A DNA stretch of 64,000 bases from NCBI GenBank assembly GCA_963800865.1, contig CAWDCL010000002.1:186001-250000 (forward strand). The letters are read 5' to 3'. The notes under the pieces are model-generated. The model searched no databases. It was not told the origin of the DNA and was given only the letters and a program-made list of their open reading frames with translations. Of this stretch, positions 54,479 through 61,630 are shown in pieces (position 1 is the stretch's first letter; the number at the start of each line of letters is the position of its first letter). Origin of the DNA: JALOKP01 sp963800865 (GTDB lineage Bacteria; Acidobacteriota; Polarisedimenticolia; J045). Made by a program: the position numbers and the translations under genes.

Positions 54479-55339
54479 TCAGCGCCGCCCCTTCGCCGAT
54501 CTGCGGCCGCTCGCGACGACCGCCGCGGGCGGCGCCATGGCCGGCTTCCAGTCCGGCTCGTGGGACGCGCGATGCCGCCGGTCGAGGACCACGTACCCGG
54601 CGACGGCCGCGATGAAAAGGCCGATGGTGACGAGCTGCGAGGTGCTCAGGAGGCCGCCGAAGACGAAGCCGCGCTCGGCGTCGCCGCGGAAGTACTCGAG
54701 GAGGAAGCGGCTGACCGAGTAGAGCGCGACGAACACCGTAATGACCTGGCCGTGGAACCGCTTGCGCGCGTAGACGTAGATCACGATGCCGAGCATCAGG
54801 AAGCCGTTCAGGGAGGAGTAGATCTGCGTCGGGTGGAGCGGCACGCCAGGCAGGCCGCGGTGAAGGTGCTGTGCTGTTTCGGGAAACGTCACCGCCCAGG
54901 GGAGATCGGTCGGCGTGCCCCAGCAGCAGCCGGAGAGGAAGCAACCCCAGCGGCCGACCGCCTCGGTGATCGCGGCCACCGGCGCGAGGATGTCCAGCCC
55001 CTGCAGGACCGGAAGGCCTGTCCGGTGGAAGCGCCAGGCCCCGAAGGCGAGCGCCGCGACGAGACCACCGAGGAAGACGCCGGTGGAGAAGACAAGCAGC
55101 CTCAACCCGCCGGGCGTCGCGAAGTAACGCTCCCAGTTGATGACCGCCTCGAGCACGCGGGCGCCGACGAGCCCCACCATGATCGACCAGAACATGGTGT
55201 CCATCGTTTCCTGCGGATCCCGGCCCTCGATGACCGCGACCCTGCGGACCGCCAGCATCGCGACGATCAGCGCGAGCGCCGCGAAGACCCCGTAGCTGGG
55301 CAGGGGGATCGGACCGATCTGGAGCAGGAACGGATACAT
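54479..55339 (-). CDS. lgt: Prolipoprotein diacylglyceryl transferase Lgt
   Basis: A 286-residue inner-membrane enzyme with about seven spans. It transfers diacylglycerol from phosphatidylglycerol to the lipobox cysteine of prelipoproteins. Seen: IGPIPLPSYGVFAALALIVA, the Lgt signature region ITEAVGRWGCFLSGCCWGTP followed by TDLPWAVTFP, and HPTQIYSSLNGFLMLGIVIY. The critical Arg of the GRxGN-like loop is present as VGRWGC. ATG at 55339 begins MYPFLLQIG, the family start. It stands alone between lemA and the SDR gene. Confidence 0.93.
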   Translation of the reverse strand: MYPFLLQIGPIPLPSYGVFAALALIVAMLAVRRVAVIEGRDPQETMDTMFWSIMVGLVGARVLEAVINWERYFATPGGLRLLVFSTGVFLGGLVAALAFGAWRFHRTGLPVLQGLDILAPVAAITEAVGRWGCFLSGCCWGTPTDLPWAVTFPETAQHLHRGLPGVPLHPTQIYSSLNGFLMLGIVIYVYARKRFHGQVITVFVALYSVSRFLLEYFRGDAERGFVFGGLLSTSQLVTIGLFIAAVAGYVVLDRRHRASHEPDWKPAMAPPAAVVASGRRSAKGRR

Positions 55340-55416
55340 GGTTCGCTTCACCGCCCTCGTCGAGCCTGTGGCGGCGCAGGATAGCACGGCGCTCGCGGGG
55401 CATTCCGCGCGCGGGA

Positions 55417-56433
55417 CTACCGCGCGGCGCGTCCGGGGCCGCGGAAGCCTCCGTTTTCCTTCAGGATCTCGGTGAACTTCCTCATCACGGGCCGCGCGAT
55501 CCAGAAGGGGAAGTTCACGTGCGGGGCGAGGGTGGCCACGCGCTGCCACCTGCCGGGGAGGAGTGCCTTCGCGAAGGCCGTCAGGCTGCGCGGCGAGCAT
55601 GGCTTCCGGCCCTTCTCGTCGCGCAGTCCGGCCCCGCGCACGACCTCCGCCGCGATCAGCACGCGCCCGGTGCTGCGCAGGATGTCCGGCCTCGCCGCCA
55701 GGACCGCGGCCGCGCGGCCGGCCACCAGCGTCGACTCGCCGTAGGCCTCGAAGACGCGCCGGTACCCGGGCGTCGCCTCGTCCATCAGCTGTTCGGTCAG
55801 CTCCGTCCGAACGAGCCCGGGCCAGAGCGAGATCACCGCCACCCCTTCGCTCTGCAGCTCGATCGCCATGTCGGAGGTCAGGCGATCCAGCGCCGCCTTG
55901 CCGACCCCGTAGGCGACGTTGAACAGGTACGCGATCGAACCGAAGGACGAGACGTTCACGATCAGCCCGCTGCGCCGGCGGGCCATCATCCGCGCGGCGT
56001 GGACCGACGCGACGTAGTGGCCGCGCAGGCCGACGTCGTTCATCCGGTCCCAGTCTTCCGGCTCGATCTCCCAGAACCGCCGGTGGACCCCCTCCGCGAT
56101 CTCGTGGACGCCGGAGTGGACGTTGTTGACCAGCACGTCGAGGCGCCCCGACTCGGCTTCGATCCGCGCGAACAGGGCGCGGATCTCCTCGTCCCGGCCG
56201 TGGTCGCAGCGGACCGGGATGCCCCGCCCGCCCAGCGCGTCGACCTCGGCGGCGACGCTCTCGATCGTCCCCGGCTCCGGCGCGGTGCCGCGCTGGACCG
56301 TGCGGCCGGTGACGTAGACGGTGGCCCCGGCCTCGCCGAAGCCCCGGGCGATCCCTCGCCCCACGCCGCGGCTCGCGCCGGTGACGAGCGTAATTTTCCC
56401 CCCGAGTGGCTTCGCGTCCGGATCCTCGTACAT
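55417..56433 (-). CDS. Short-chain dehydrogenase (DHRS1-like)
   Basis: A 338-residue SDR. The NAD(P) motif is TLVTGASRGVGRGIARGFGE (TGxxxGxG), the NNVHSG loop replaces NNAG, the catalytic Ser lies in IVNVSSFGSIAYLFNVAYGV with Tyr and Lys in AYGVGKAALDRL, and VISLWPGLVRTELTE follows. The pattern fits the DHRS1 group. The C-terminal 80 residues (LLPGRWQRVATLAPHVNFPF) are an extension of unknown role. Substrate unknown. It is divergent from the PAP2 gene with only 30 bp between starts. Confidence 0.88.
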   Translation of the reverse strand: MYEDPDAKPLGGKITLVTGASRGVGRGIARGFGEAGATVYVTGRTVQRGTAPEPGTIESVAAEVDALGGRGIPVRCDHGRDEEIRALFARIEAESGRLDVLVNNVHSGVHEIAEGVHRRFWEIEPEDWDRMNDVGLRGHYVASVHAARMMARRRSGLIVNVSSFGSIAYLFNVAYGVGKAALDRLTSDMAIELQSEGVAVISLWPGLVRTELTEQLMDEATPGYRRVFEAYGESTLVAGRAAAVLAARPDILRSTGRVLIAAEVVRGAGLRDEKGRKPCSPRSLTAFAKALLPGRWQRVATLAPHVNFPFWIARPVMRKFTEILKENGGFRGPGRAAR

Positions 56434-56463
56434 GTTCCCGAGAATAGGACCTCAGAGGGTAGG

Positions 56464-57213
56464 ATGTCATTCGTGGCCCGTGTCAGCTCGACCCGAATCC
56501 CCGTCCCGGACCTGCTCGAGCGGGCTGTCCTGACGATCGCGGTCGTGACCCTGTTCATCGTCGGCTACTTCAGCGTGGGGCGATCGCTCGACGCGAGCCG
56601 GGCGTACAGCCTGGCCACGCCGCTCGACACGCTCATCCCCTTCGTCGCCCCGACGGTGTGGATCTATCTCTGGGTCTTCCCGGCGACGCTCGTTCCCGTG
56701 TTCTTCGTCCGCTCCCGCGAGCTCTTCCGCCGGACCGTTCTCGCCTACGCCGTGGTCATCGTGATCTCGCTGGCCTGCTTCGTCGCCTTCCCGGTCACCT
56801 CGCTGGGACTTCGAGTCGATCCGAAGACGCTCGATGTCTCCCGTTTTTCCCCGTGGGCGGTAGCGGCCGTCTACGCGATCGACCCGCCCTTCAACCTGTT
56901 CCCGTCGCTGCACCTCTCGACCGCCGCCGTCGCCGCCTTCTCGGCCTGGAAGGCGCGTCGCTTCTACGGCCAGGCGATGACCGTCGGGGTCGCTCTGATC
57001 GGGATGTCGATCTGCACGGTGAAGCAGCACTTCATCGTCGACGGAATCGCCGGGGTCTTGCTCGCCTCCGCAGCCTACGCCGTGCTGATCCGGGGTTACC
57101 GGCCGGAACCCGGCACCGACCCGGCCTTCTCGTGGCGCGGGCCGGCGCTCTTCGTCGCCCTGGTGCTGGCCGCCTACGCCGGGCTCTACGTCGCCTTCCG
57201 CTGGGGCTCCTGA
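56464..57213 (+). CDS. PAP2-family membrane phosphatase or transferase
   Basis: A 249-residue protein with six hydrophobic segments. The PAP2 motifs are NLFPSLHLSTAAVAAFSAWK (PSxH) and VKQHFIVDGIAGVLLA (the SRxxxxxHxxxD block with KQHFIVD); the first KxxxxxxRP block is weak, which fits the inositol-phosphate/lipid transferase subgroup rather than a broad phosphatase. ATG at 56464 follows AGAGGGTAGG. Likely lipid phosphate or phospholipid head-group metabolism at the inner membrane. Confidence 0.85.
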   Translation: MSFVARVSSTRIPVPDLLERAVLTIAVVTLFIVGYFSVGRSLDASRAYSLATPLDTLIPFVAPTVWIYLWVFPATLVPVFFVRSRELFRRTVLAYAVVIVISLACFVAFPVTSLGLRVDPKTLDVSRFSPWAVAAVYAIDPPFNLFPSLHLSTAAVAAFSAWKARRFYGQAMTVGVALIGMSICTVKQHFIVDGIAGVLLASAAYAVLIRGYRPEPGTDPAFSWRGPALFVALVLAAYAGLYVAFRWGS

Positions 57214-57291
57214 GCGCGCGCCGGCGGGGGCGGGATTCGACGGTCATTTCCCGGTGGTGACGGCGCGCTCCGTCCCCGTACCATCCGCCGC

Positions 57292-58368
57292 ATGAACACC
57301 GCCAGAGAGCAGCGCGCTCCCGCGCGGGCCGAGATGGAGCGCGCCTTCCTCGAGTCGGACGCCGGCTACGACGGCGTCTTCTGGACCGCCGTGCGGACCA
57401 CCGGGATCTTCTGCCGGCCGTCGTGTCCGGCGCGCAAGCCGAAGCCCGCGAACTGCGAGTTCTTCCCCACGGTGAAGCAGGCGCTGTTCGCGGGCTATCG
57501 TCCCTGCAAGCGCTGCCGTCCGCTGGAGGCGCCCGGCACGCGGCCGGCGTGGATCGCCCCGCTGCTCGACGAGCTGGACAACGAGCCGCACCCCCGCTTC
57601 GCCGCGCGGGACCTGCGCGAGCGCGGGCTCGACCCGGCGCGCGTGAGCCGGTACTTCACCGCGCGCTACGGCATGACGTTCGCGGCGTACTGCCGGTCGA
57701 AGCGCCTCGGTGGCGCGCTGCAGCAGCTGCGTCGCGGCGCGTCGGTCGACGACGTCGTCTTCGAGAGCGGCTACCGGTCGCACAGCGGCTTTCGCGACGC
57801 GTTCGGAAGGACCTTCGGCCAGGCGCCGGGAAAGGGACGAGCGATGGAACCGGTGACCACCGCGCTGCTCGAGAGCCCCGTCGGCCCGCTCCTGGCCGGG
57901 GTGCGGGACGGCGGCGTCTGCCTGCTCGAGTTCACCGATCGGCGGATGCTCGAGTCGCAGCTCGCGACGCTGCAGCGGCGGCTGCAGGCGCCGCTCGTCC
58001 CCGGCGGGCACCGCTGGCTCGCGCAGCTGGCGGCGGAGCTGGGTGACTACTTCGCCGGCACGCGGCGCGCTTTCTCCGTGCCGCTCGAAGCCCCGGGCAC
58101 CTCGTTCCAGGAGCGCGTCTGGGAAGAACTGACCCGGATCCCGTACGGTGAGACGATCGACTACGGCGAACTGGCGCGGCGCGTCGGGCGTCCCGGTGCG
58201 GCGCGCGCGGTCGGGACCGCCAACGGCATGAACCGGATCGCGATCCTGATCCCCTGCCACCGCGTCGTGAACCGGAGCGGCGAGCTGGGCGGCTACGGCG
58301 GCGGGCTCTGGCGGAAGCAGCGCTTGCTGGAGCTGGAGTCGGGCCGGGGCGGCTCGCGGGGCGACTGA
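57292..58368 (+). CDS. ada: Ada: methylphosphotriester-/O6-methylguanine-DNA methyltransferase
   Basis: A 358-residue three-part Ada. The Ada zinc domain has FFPTVKQALFAGYRPCKRCR and, before it, the methyl-accepting Cys41 in TGIFCRPSCPARKPKPANC; an AraC-type helix-turn-helix follows (ASVDDVVFESGYRSHSGFRD). The C-terminal methyltransferase has Cys322 in ILIPCHRVVNRSGELGGYGG. It repairs alkylated DNA and, when methylated at the first Cys, activates transcription of itself. Single gene, intact. Confidence 0.96.
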   Translation: MNTAREQRAPARAEMERAFLESDAGYDGVFWTAVRTTGIFCRPSCPARKPKPANCEFFPTVKQALFAGYRPCKRCRPLEAPGTRPAWIAPLLDELDNEPHPRFAARDLRERGLDPARVSRYFTARYGMTFAAYCRSKRLGGALQQLRRGASVDDVVFESGYRSHSGFRDAFGRTFGQAPGKGRAMEPVTTALLESPVGPLLAGVRDGGVCLLEFTDRRMLESQLATLQRRLQAPLVPGGHRWLAQLAAELGDYFAGTRRAFSVPLEAPGTSFQERVWEELTRIPYGETIDYGELARRVGRPGAARAVGTANGMNRIAILIPCHRVVNRSGELGGYGGGLWRKQRLLELESGRGGSRGD

Positions 58369-58390
58369 GCCGCGACCCGGTTACGTGACA

Positions 58391-58882
58391 CTACCCGGTC
58401 AGCGCGTGGATGATCTGCTCCTCGTCGCTGCCGACCCTCGTCATCGCCGCACCGACCGGGCCGCCGAACATCTTCGACATCATCGGGATGTTGAGCTTGG
58501 AGAGGAACACCTTGCCCGCGTCGGTCTCGTAGAGCGCCCAGTGGCAGGGCATCATCCCGATCATCCGGGCCTCGGCGCCGACGACCTCGCTGGCGTAGGC
58601 GGGATTGCACAGGAAGAAGATCTTCGCGCGCCGGATCCCCTGCGCCTTGTGCCCCCGCTTGGCGAGCGCGGCGACGAAGTCGAGCTCGGGCATCGGCATC
58701 CCCCAGCCGGGCACGACGTTGGGCACCTTCTCGACGATCCGCCGCTCGGCGTCCTCGAACTTCAACGGCAGCTCGGTGGCGACGATCATCTTCGTGCGCA
58801 GGGCGTTGACCAAGTAGAAGAACGCCAGCGCGGCCCCGGCGGCCAGGCCGGCGAGTCCGAAGAGCAGGGCGACGGGAAGCAT
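58391..58882 (-). CDS. DUF302 membrane-anchored protein
   Basis: A 163-residue protein with one N-terminal span (VALLFGLAGLAAGAALAFFY) and a DUF302 domain: VEKVPNVVPGWGMPMPELDF, KIFFLCNPAYASEVVGAEAR, GMMPCHWALYETDAGKVFLS. DUF302 proteins are small alpha/beta proteins of unknown activity found in sulfur and stress contexts. ATG at 58882 is used because the hydrophobic start is otherwise lost. It converges on ada, 22 bp apart. Confidence 0.85.
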   Translation of the reverse strand: MLPVALLFGLAGLAAGAALAFFYLVNALRTKMIVATELPLKFEDAERRIVEKVPNVVPGWGMPMPELDFVAALAKRGHKAQGIRRAKIFFLCNPAYASEVVGAEARMIGMMPCHWALYETDAGKVFLSKLNIPMMSKMFGGPVGAAMTRVGSDEEQIIHALTG

Positions 58883-58932
58883 CTCGAATCCTCCGTGAGA
58901 GCGCTCCCATGATGCGCGCGGCCGGTCCCTCG

Positions 58933-60051
58933 TTACCGCGGCCCGCCCCCCCGGCCCCAGGTGATCGCCAGCGGCGGGCAGGCCACCGGCGGCCCGCTCG
59001 CGTCCCGGACCGGATCGCCCAGCGCGGCGGCGATCCGGGAGAGCCACCAGGCGGGCGGCGGGATCGCGACCGGACCCCAGCGCGCGGCCGGCACCCCGCC
59101 CCGCAGCAGGTGGCCGGCGCCCAGCAGCGCACCGCGCAGCGGGAGGAGCCGCGTCAGCACGAACCCCTCGGCGGGCCACGGCACCTGTCGCTCGATCTCG
59201 AGGGTCAGCTCCTCCCAGGGAGGATCGGACGAGGTCCGCCACGACCCCTCGGGCCATCCGCGCGGGGCGCGGCGCTCCAGGACCCGGGCGCCACGGGCGA
59301 GGCTGCCCGTCAGCGTCTCCGGCTCCTGCCCGATCCGGACGAGACGCATTCCTTCCAGCCGCACGAGATCTCCCGCCGCGAAGGCGTCCGCGACCAGCGC
59401 GCCCCGCGTCGCCGCGAAGCCCGGCCCGGCGCACTCGTCGAGGGCCCGCCCCCCTGCGGCGCGCCTTGTGGCGGTCTCCCGGGCCGCGGCCTCGAGCCAC
59501 CCCACGGGCCAGGCCACCGTACGCCCGAGCCCTCGCCCCGCGTTGCCTGCCCCCAACCGCGCCGTGCGGGACCAGAGCGGCGCGGCCGGATCGGCACCAA
59601 CCAGCAGGGTCGCCGCGGCGACGACCACCGAAGACTGGGAGGCCCGGTCTTGCTCGCCGGCTCGCCGCTGCCCGGCCTCCCCGCTCCGTCGGGCGATCGC
59701 CGCCGCCGTGACCCGGACCGATGCCGGCAGGCCTGCGGGGCCGAGCGCGGCCGCCGCGGCAAGCTGCAGCCGGCGCGCGAGCGCCGCGAGCGACTCGCCG
59801 CCCGGAGCGGGCGCCGGAGTGGGGGACAGCGGCGCCACGGGGCGGCCCGCGGGCCCGTTCCGAGCCCCCTCCTCCCAGCCCATCCCGAGCCCGGAGTGAG
59901 TCGGCCCGCAGAGCGCTTCCGTCAGGCCCGAGCTCTTGACCGCCGGATCCTCCCTGTCCAGGCCACCCTTGTCGCCGGCAAGGGGTCGTTCCGCGATCCG
60001 CGGGCCGCGGACCGACGGCCTCGCCGGACGACCCCGGTCAACGCGTTGCAT
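58933..60051 (-). CDS. TldE/PmbA-like partner of the TldD-like protein
   Basis: A 372-residue protein with no HExxH motif. The middle and end (LARRLQLAAAAALGPAGLPA, LVRLEGMRLVRIGQEPETLT, SLARGARVLERRAPRGWPEG, VPWPAEGFVLTRLLPLRGAL) show the plan of PmbA/TldE subunits but are divergent. The first 55 residues are low-complexity; a Met at 59883 (MGWEEGARN) is an alternative start. It lies 30 bp after the TldD-like gene. TldD/TldE form a heterodimeric metallopeptidase that unfolds and cleaves small proteins. The call rests mainly on the neighbour. Confidence 0.55.
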   Translation of the reverse strand: MQRVDRGRPARPSVRGPRIAERPLAGDKGGLDREDPAVKSSGLTEALCGPTHSGLGMGWEEGARNGPAGRPVAPLSPTPAPAPGGESLAALARRLQLAAAAALGPAGLPASVRVTAAAIARRSGEAGQRRAGEQDRASQSSVVVAAATLLVGADPAAPLWSRTARLGAGNAGRGLGRTVAWPVGWLEAAARETATRRAAGGRALDECAGPGFAATRGALVADAFAAGDLVRLEGMRLVRIGQEPETLTGSLARGARVLERRAPRGWPEGSWRTSSDPPWEELTLEIERQVPWPAEGFVLTRLLPLRGALLGAGHLLRGGVPAARWGPVAIPPPAWWLSRIAAALGDPVRDASGPPVACPPLAITWGRGGGPR

Positions 60052-60081
60052 CAGCGACTTCCCGGCCCGCGAAGGGCGATT

Positions 60082-61398
60082 TCACGGGATCACCTGCACA
60101 GGGTCGAGCACAATCGTCGGCGCGCCGACCATGACTGGCACCACGGACCCTATCCGGGAGCAAGCCGCGAGGACCCCGGTTTCGACCGGCGCCGAGGCGA
60201 GTTGGCGAAGGCCGTGCCAGCCCGCCGCGGCGTCGATCAACGCCACCGCCCGGCCTGTCCCCGGCGCCGGAATGCCCTCCCGGACGCAACCGACCCGCTC
60301 CAACTCCAGCGCGATCCGGCCCGTGGGCGGGTCGAACCGGCCGGCCTTCACCCCAGCCGCCACGGGCGTTCCTTCGGGCAGGTCCGACCAGTCCAGGGCG
60401 GCTCCCCCGCCGCCGGCGAGCCGCGTGACCGAAAGCGCCGCTTCCGCCGCATCGCGCACCGAGGGGCGGCGGCGGCGGCCGCGCCGGACCGCCGCGTGCG
60501 GCCCGGCCTCGTCCCAGAGAACCGCGGCCGCCGCCCGGTCCCCGGCGTCGTCGACCGGGAAGCCGGCCGGCCACGGCCCCGCGGCCGGATCGTCGACGAT
60601 CGAGAGGCCGTGCCGCGCGGGGACCGGCCCGATTCGCGACGCCGACTCGAGCGCCGCGTGGGCCATCTCGTGGACCCACCATCCCGCCGCCGGGGCGAGC
60701 AGGACCAGCGGCCCGGTCTGGGCGACTGGCTGCCGCTCGGAGCCCCGCACGGTGCGGCTTCGCGGCCGGAGGTCCCGGGTGGCGGTTGTGCCGGTGGGGC
60801 CGATGCGGCCCCGCCGCCCGCCGATCCAGTCGGGGTCCCCGCGCCACGGCGGCAGAGCGCCGGGCCGACCGGCCCACTCGACCCCCGATCCCGGTGAGCC
60901 CTCTGTCGGCGTCCCCGCGAGCAGCCGGAACCCGCGGTCTTCGGCGGCTCGCGGGGGGGCCGTGTTCCGCCGCCAGGCCCGCCAGCGCAGGTGGATCTCG
61001 ATCGCGACCGGCGCGGGAGCGCCGCCGGGGCCGGCGAGCAGAGCCCCCAGTTCGTCGGCCGCCGACATCAGCGGCCGAAACTCCTCGCGGAGCGCCTCCT
61101 CGGCGGCGGAAAGGGCGGCTTCCCAGCCCTGCGGATCGAGCGCGAGCCGTCCCGGGGGGCGCCCCCCGGCAGAAAGGCGCGCGTCGGGGCCGGCACCGAC
61201 GGCGAATCGCCAGCCGCGGGCGCGCGTCGATCCCCACTCCAGCCGGCAGCCCCCGTCCGCTGCGACCGAGGTGACGCCGCCGCCGGCTTCGCCGCGCAGC
61301 GTCGCCCGCAGCTCCCAGAGCGCGAGGGAAGGTGTGAGCCCCGGCTCGGCACGCACCTCCGCGAGCCGCTCGAGGGCCTGCTGCAGGACCGGGTTCAT
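60082..61398 (-). CDS. TldD-like metallopeptidase
   Basis: A 438-residue divergent TldD. The zinc motif is WWVHEMAHAALESASRIGPV (HExxH in place of the family's HEAVGH). LSIVDDPAAGPWPAGFPVDD matches the VVDDP segment and Asp/Cys loop of TldD, followed by GRFDPPTGRIALELERVGCV. TldD normally pairs with TldE, apparently the next gene. ATG at 61398 (MNPVLQQALERLAEV) is preferred to the Arg-rich extension from 61470. Proteins of this kind are often tied to modified peptides; no precursor gene is visible nearby. Confidence 0.68.
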   Translation of the reverse strand: MNPVLQQALERLAEVRAEPGLTPSLALWELRATLRGEAGGGVTSVAADGGCRLEWGSTRARGWRFAVGAGPDARLSAGGRPPGRLALDPQGWEAALSAAEEALREEFRPLMSAADELGALLAGPGGAPAPVAIEIHLRWRAWRRNTAPPRAAEDRGFRLLAGTPTEGSPGSGVEWAGRPGALPPWRGDPDWIGGRRGRIGPTGTTATRDLRPRSRTVRGSERQPVAQTGPLVLLAPAAGWWVHEMAHAALESASRIGPVPARHGLSIVDDPAAGPWPAGFPVDDAGDRAAAAVLWDEAGPHAAVRRGRRRRPSVRDAAEAALSVTRLAGGGGAALDWSDLPEGTPVAAGVKAGRFDPPTGRIALELERVGCVREGIPAPGTGRAVALIDAAAGWHGLRQLASAPVETGVLAACSRIGSVVPVMVGAPTIVLDPVQVIP

Positions 61399-61630
61399 GC
61401 GCGCGGTCTCGAGCCCCCGCACCGCGCCGCGCGACAGCGCGCGGGATCGCGACCGGGCGGGGCCGCGCATGATCGCACGGTTTGATCGGGCTCCGGGCGG
61501 AACCTATGTTCTGCCCCGCTGGGCGCGGAGAAACCCCGGTTTTCGGGTGCGATTCCACGCCGCCCGGCATGGACACCTCGTCGGCGCGTGGATGCCGCAA
61601 CGGCGAGGCCGCGGGGAGGGTTTCGAACCG

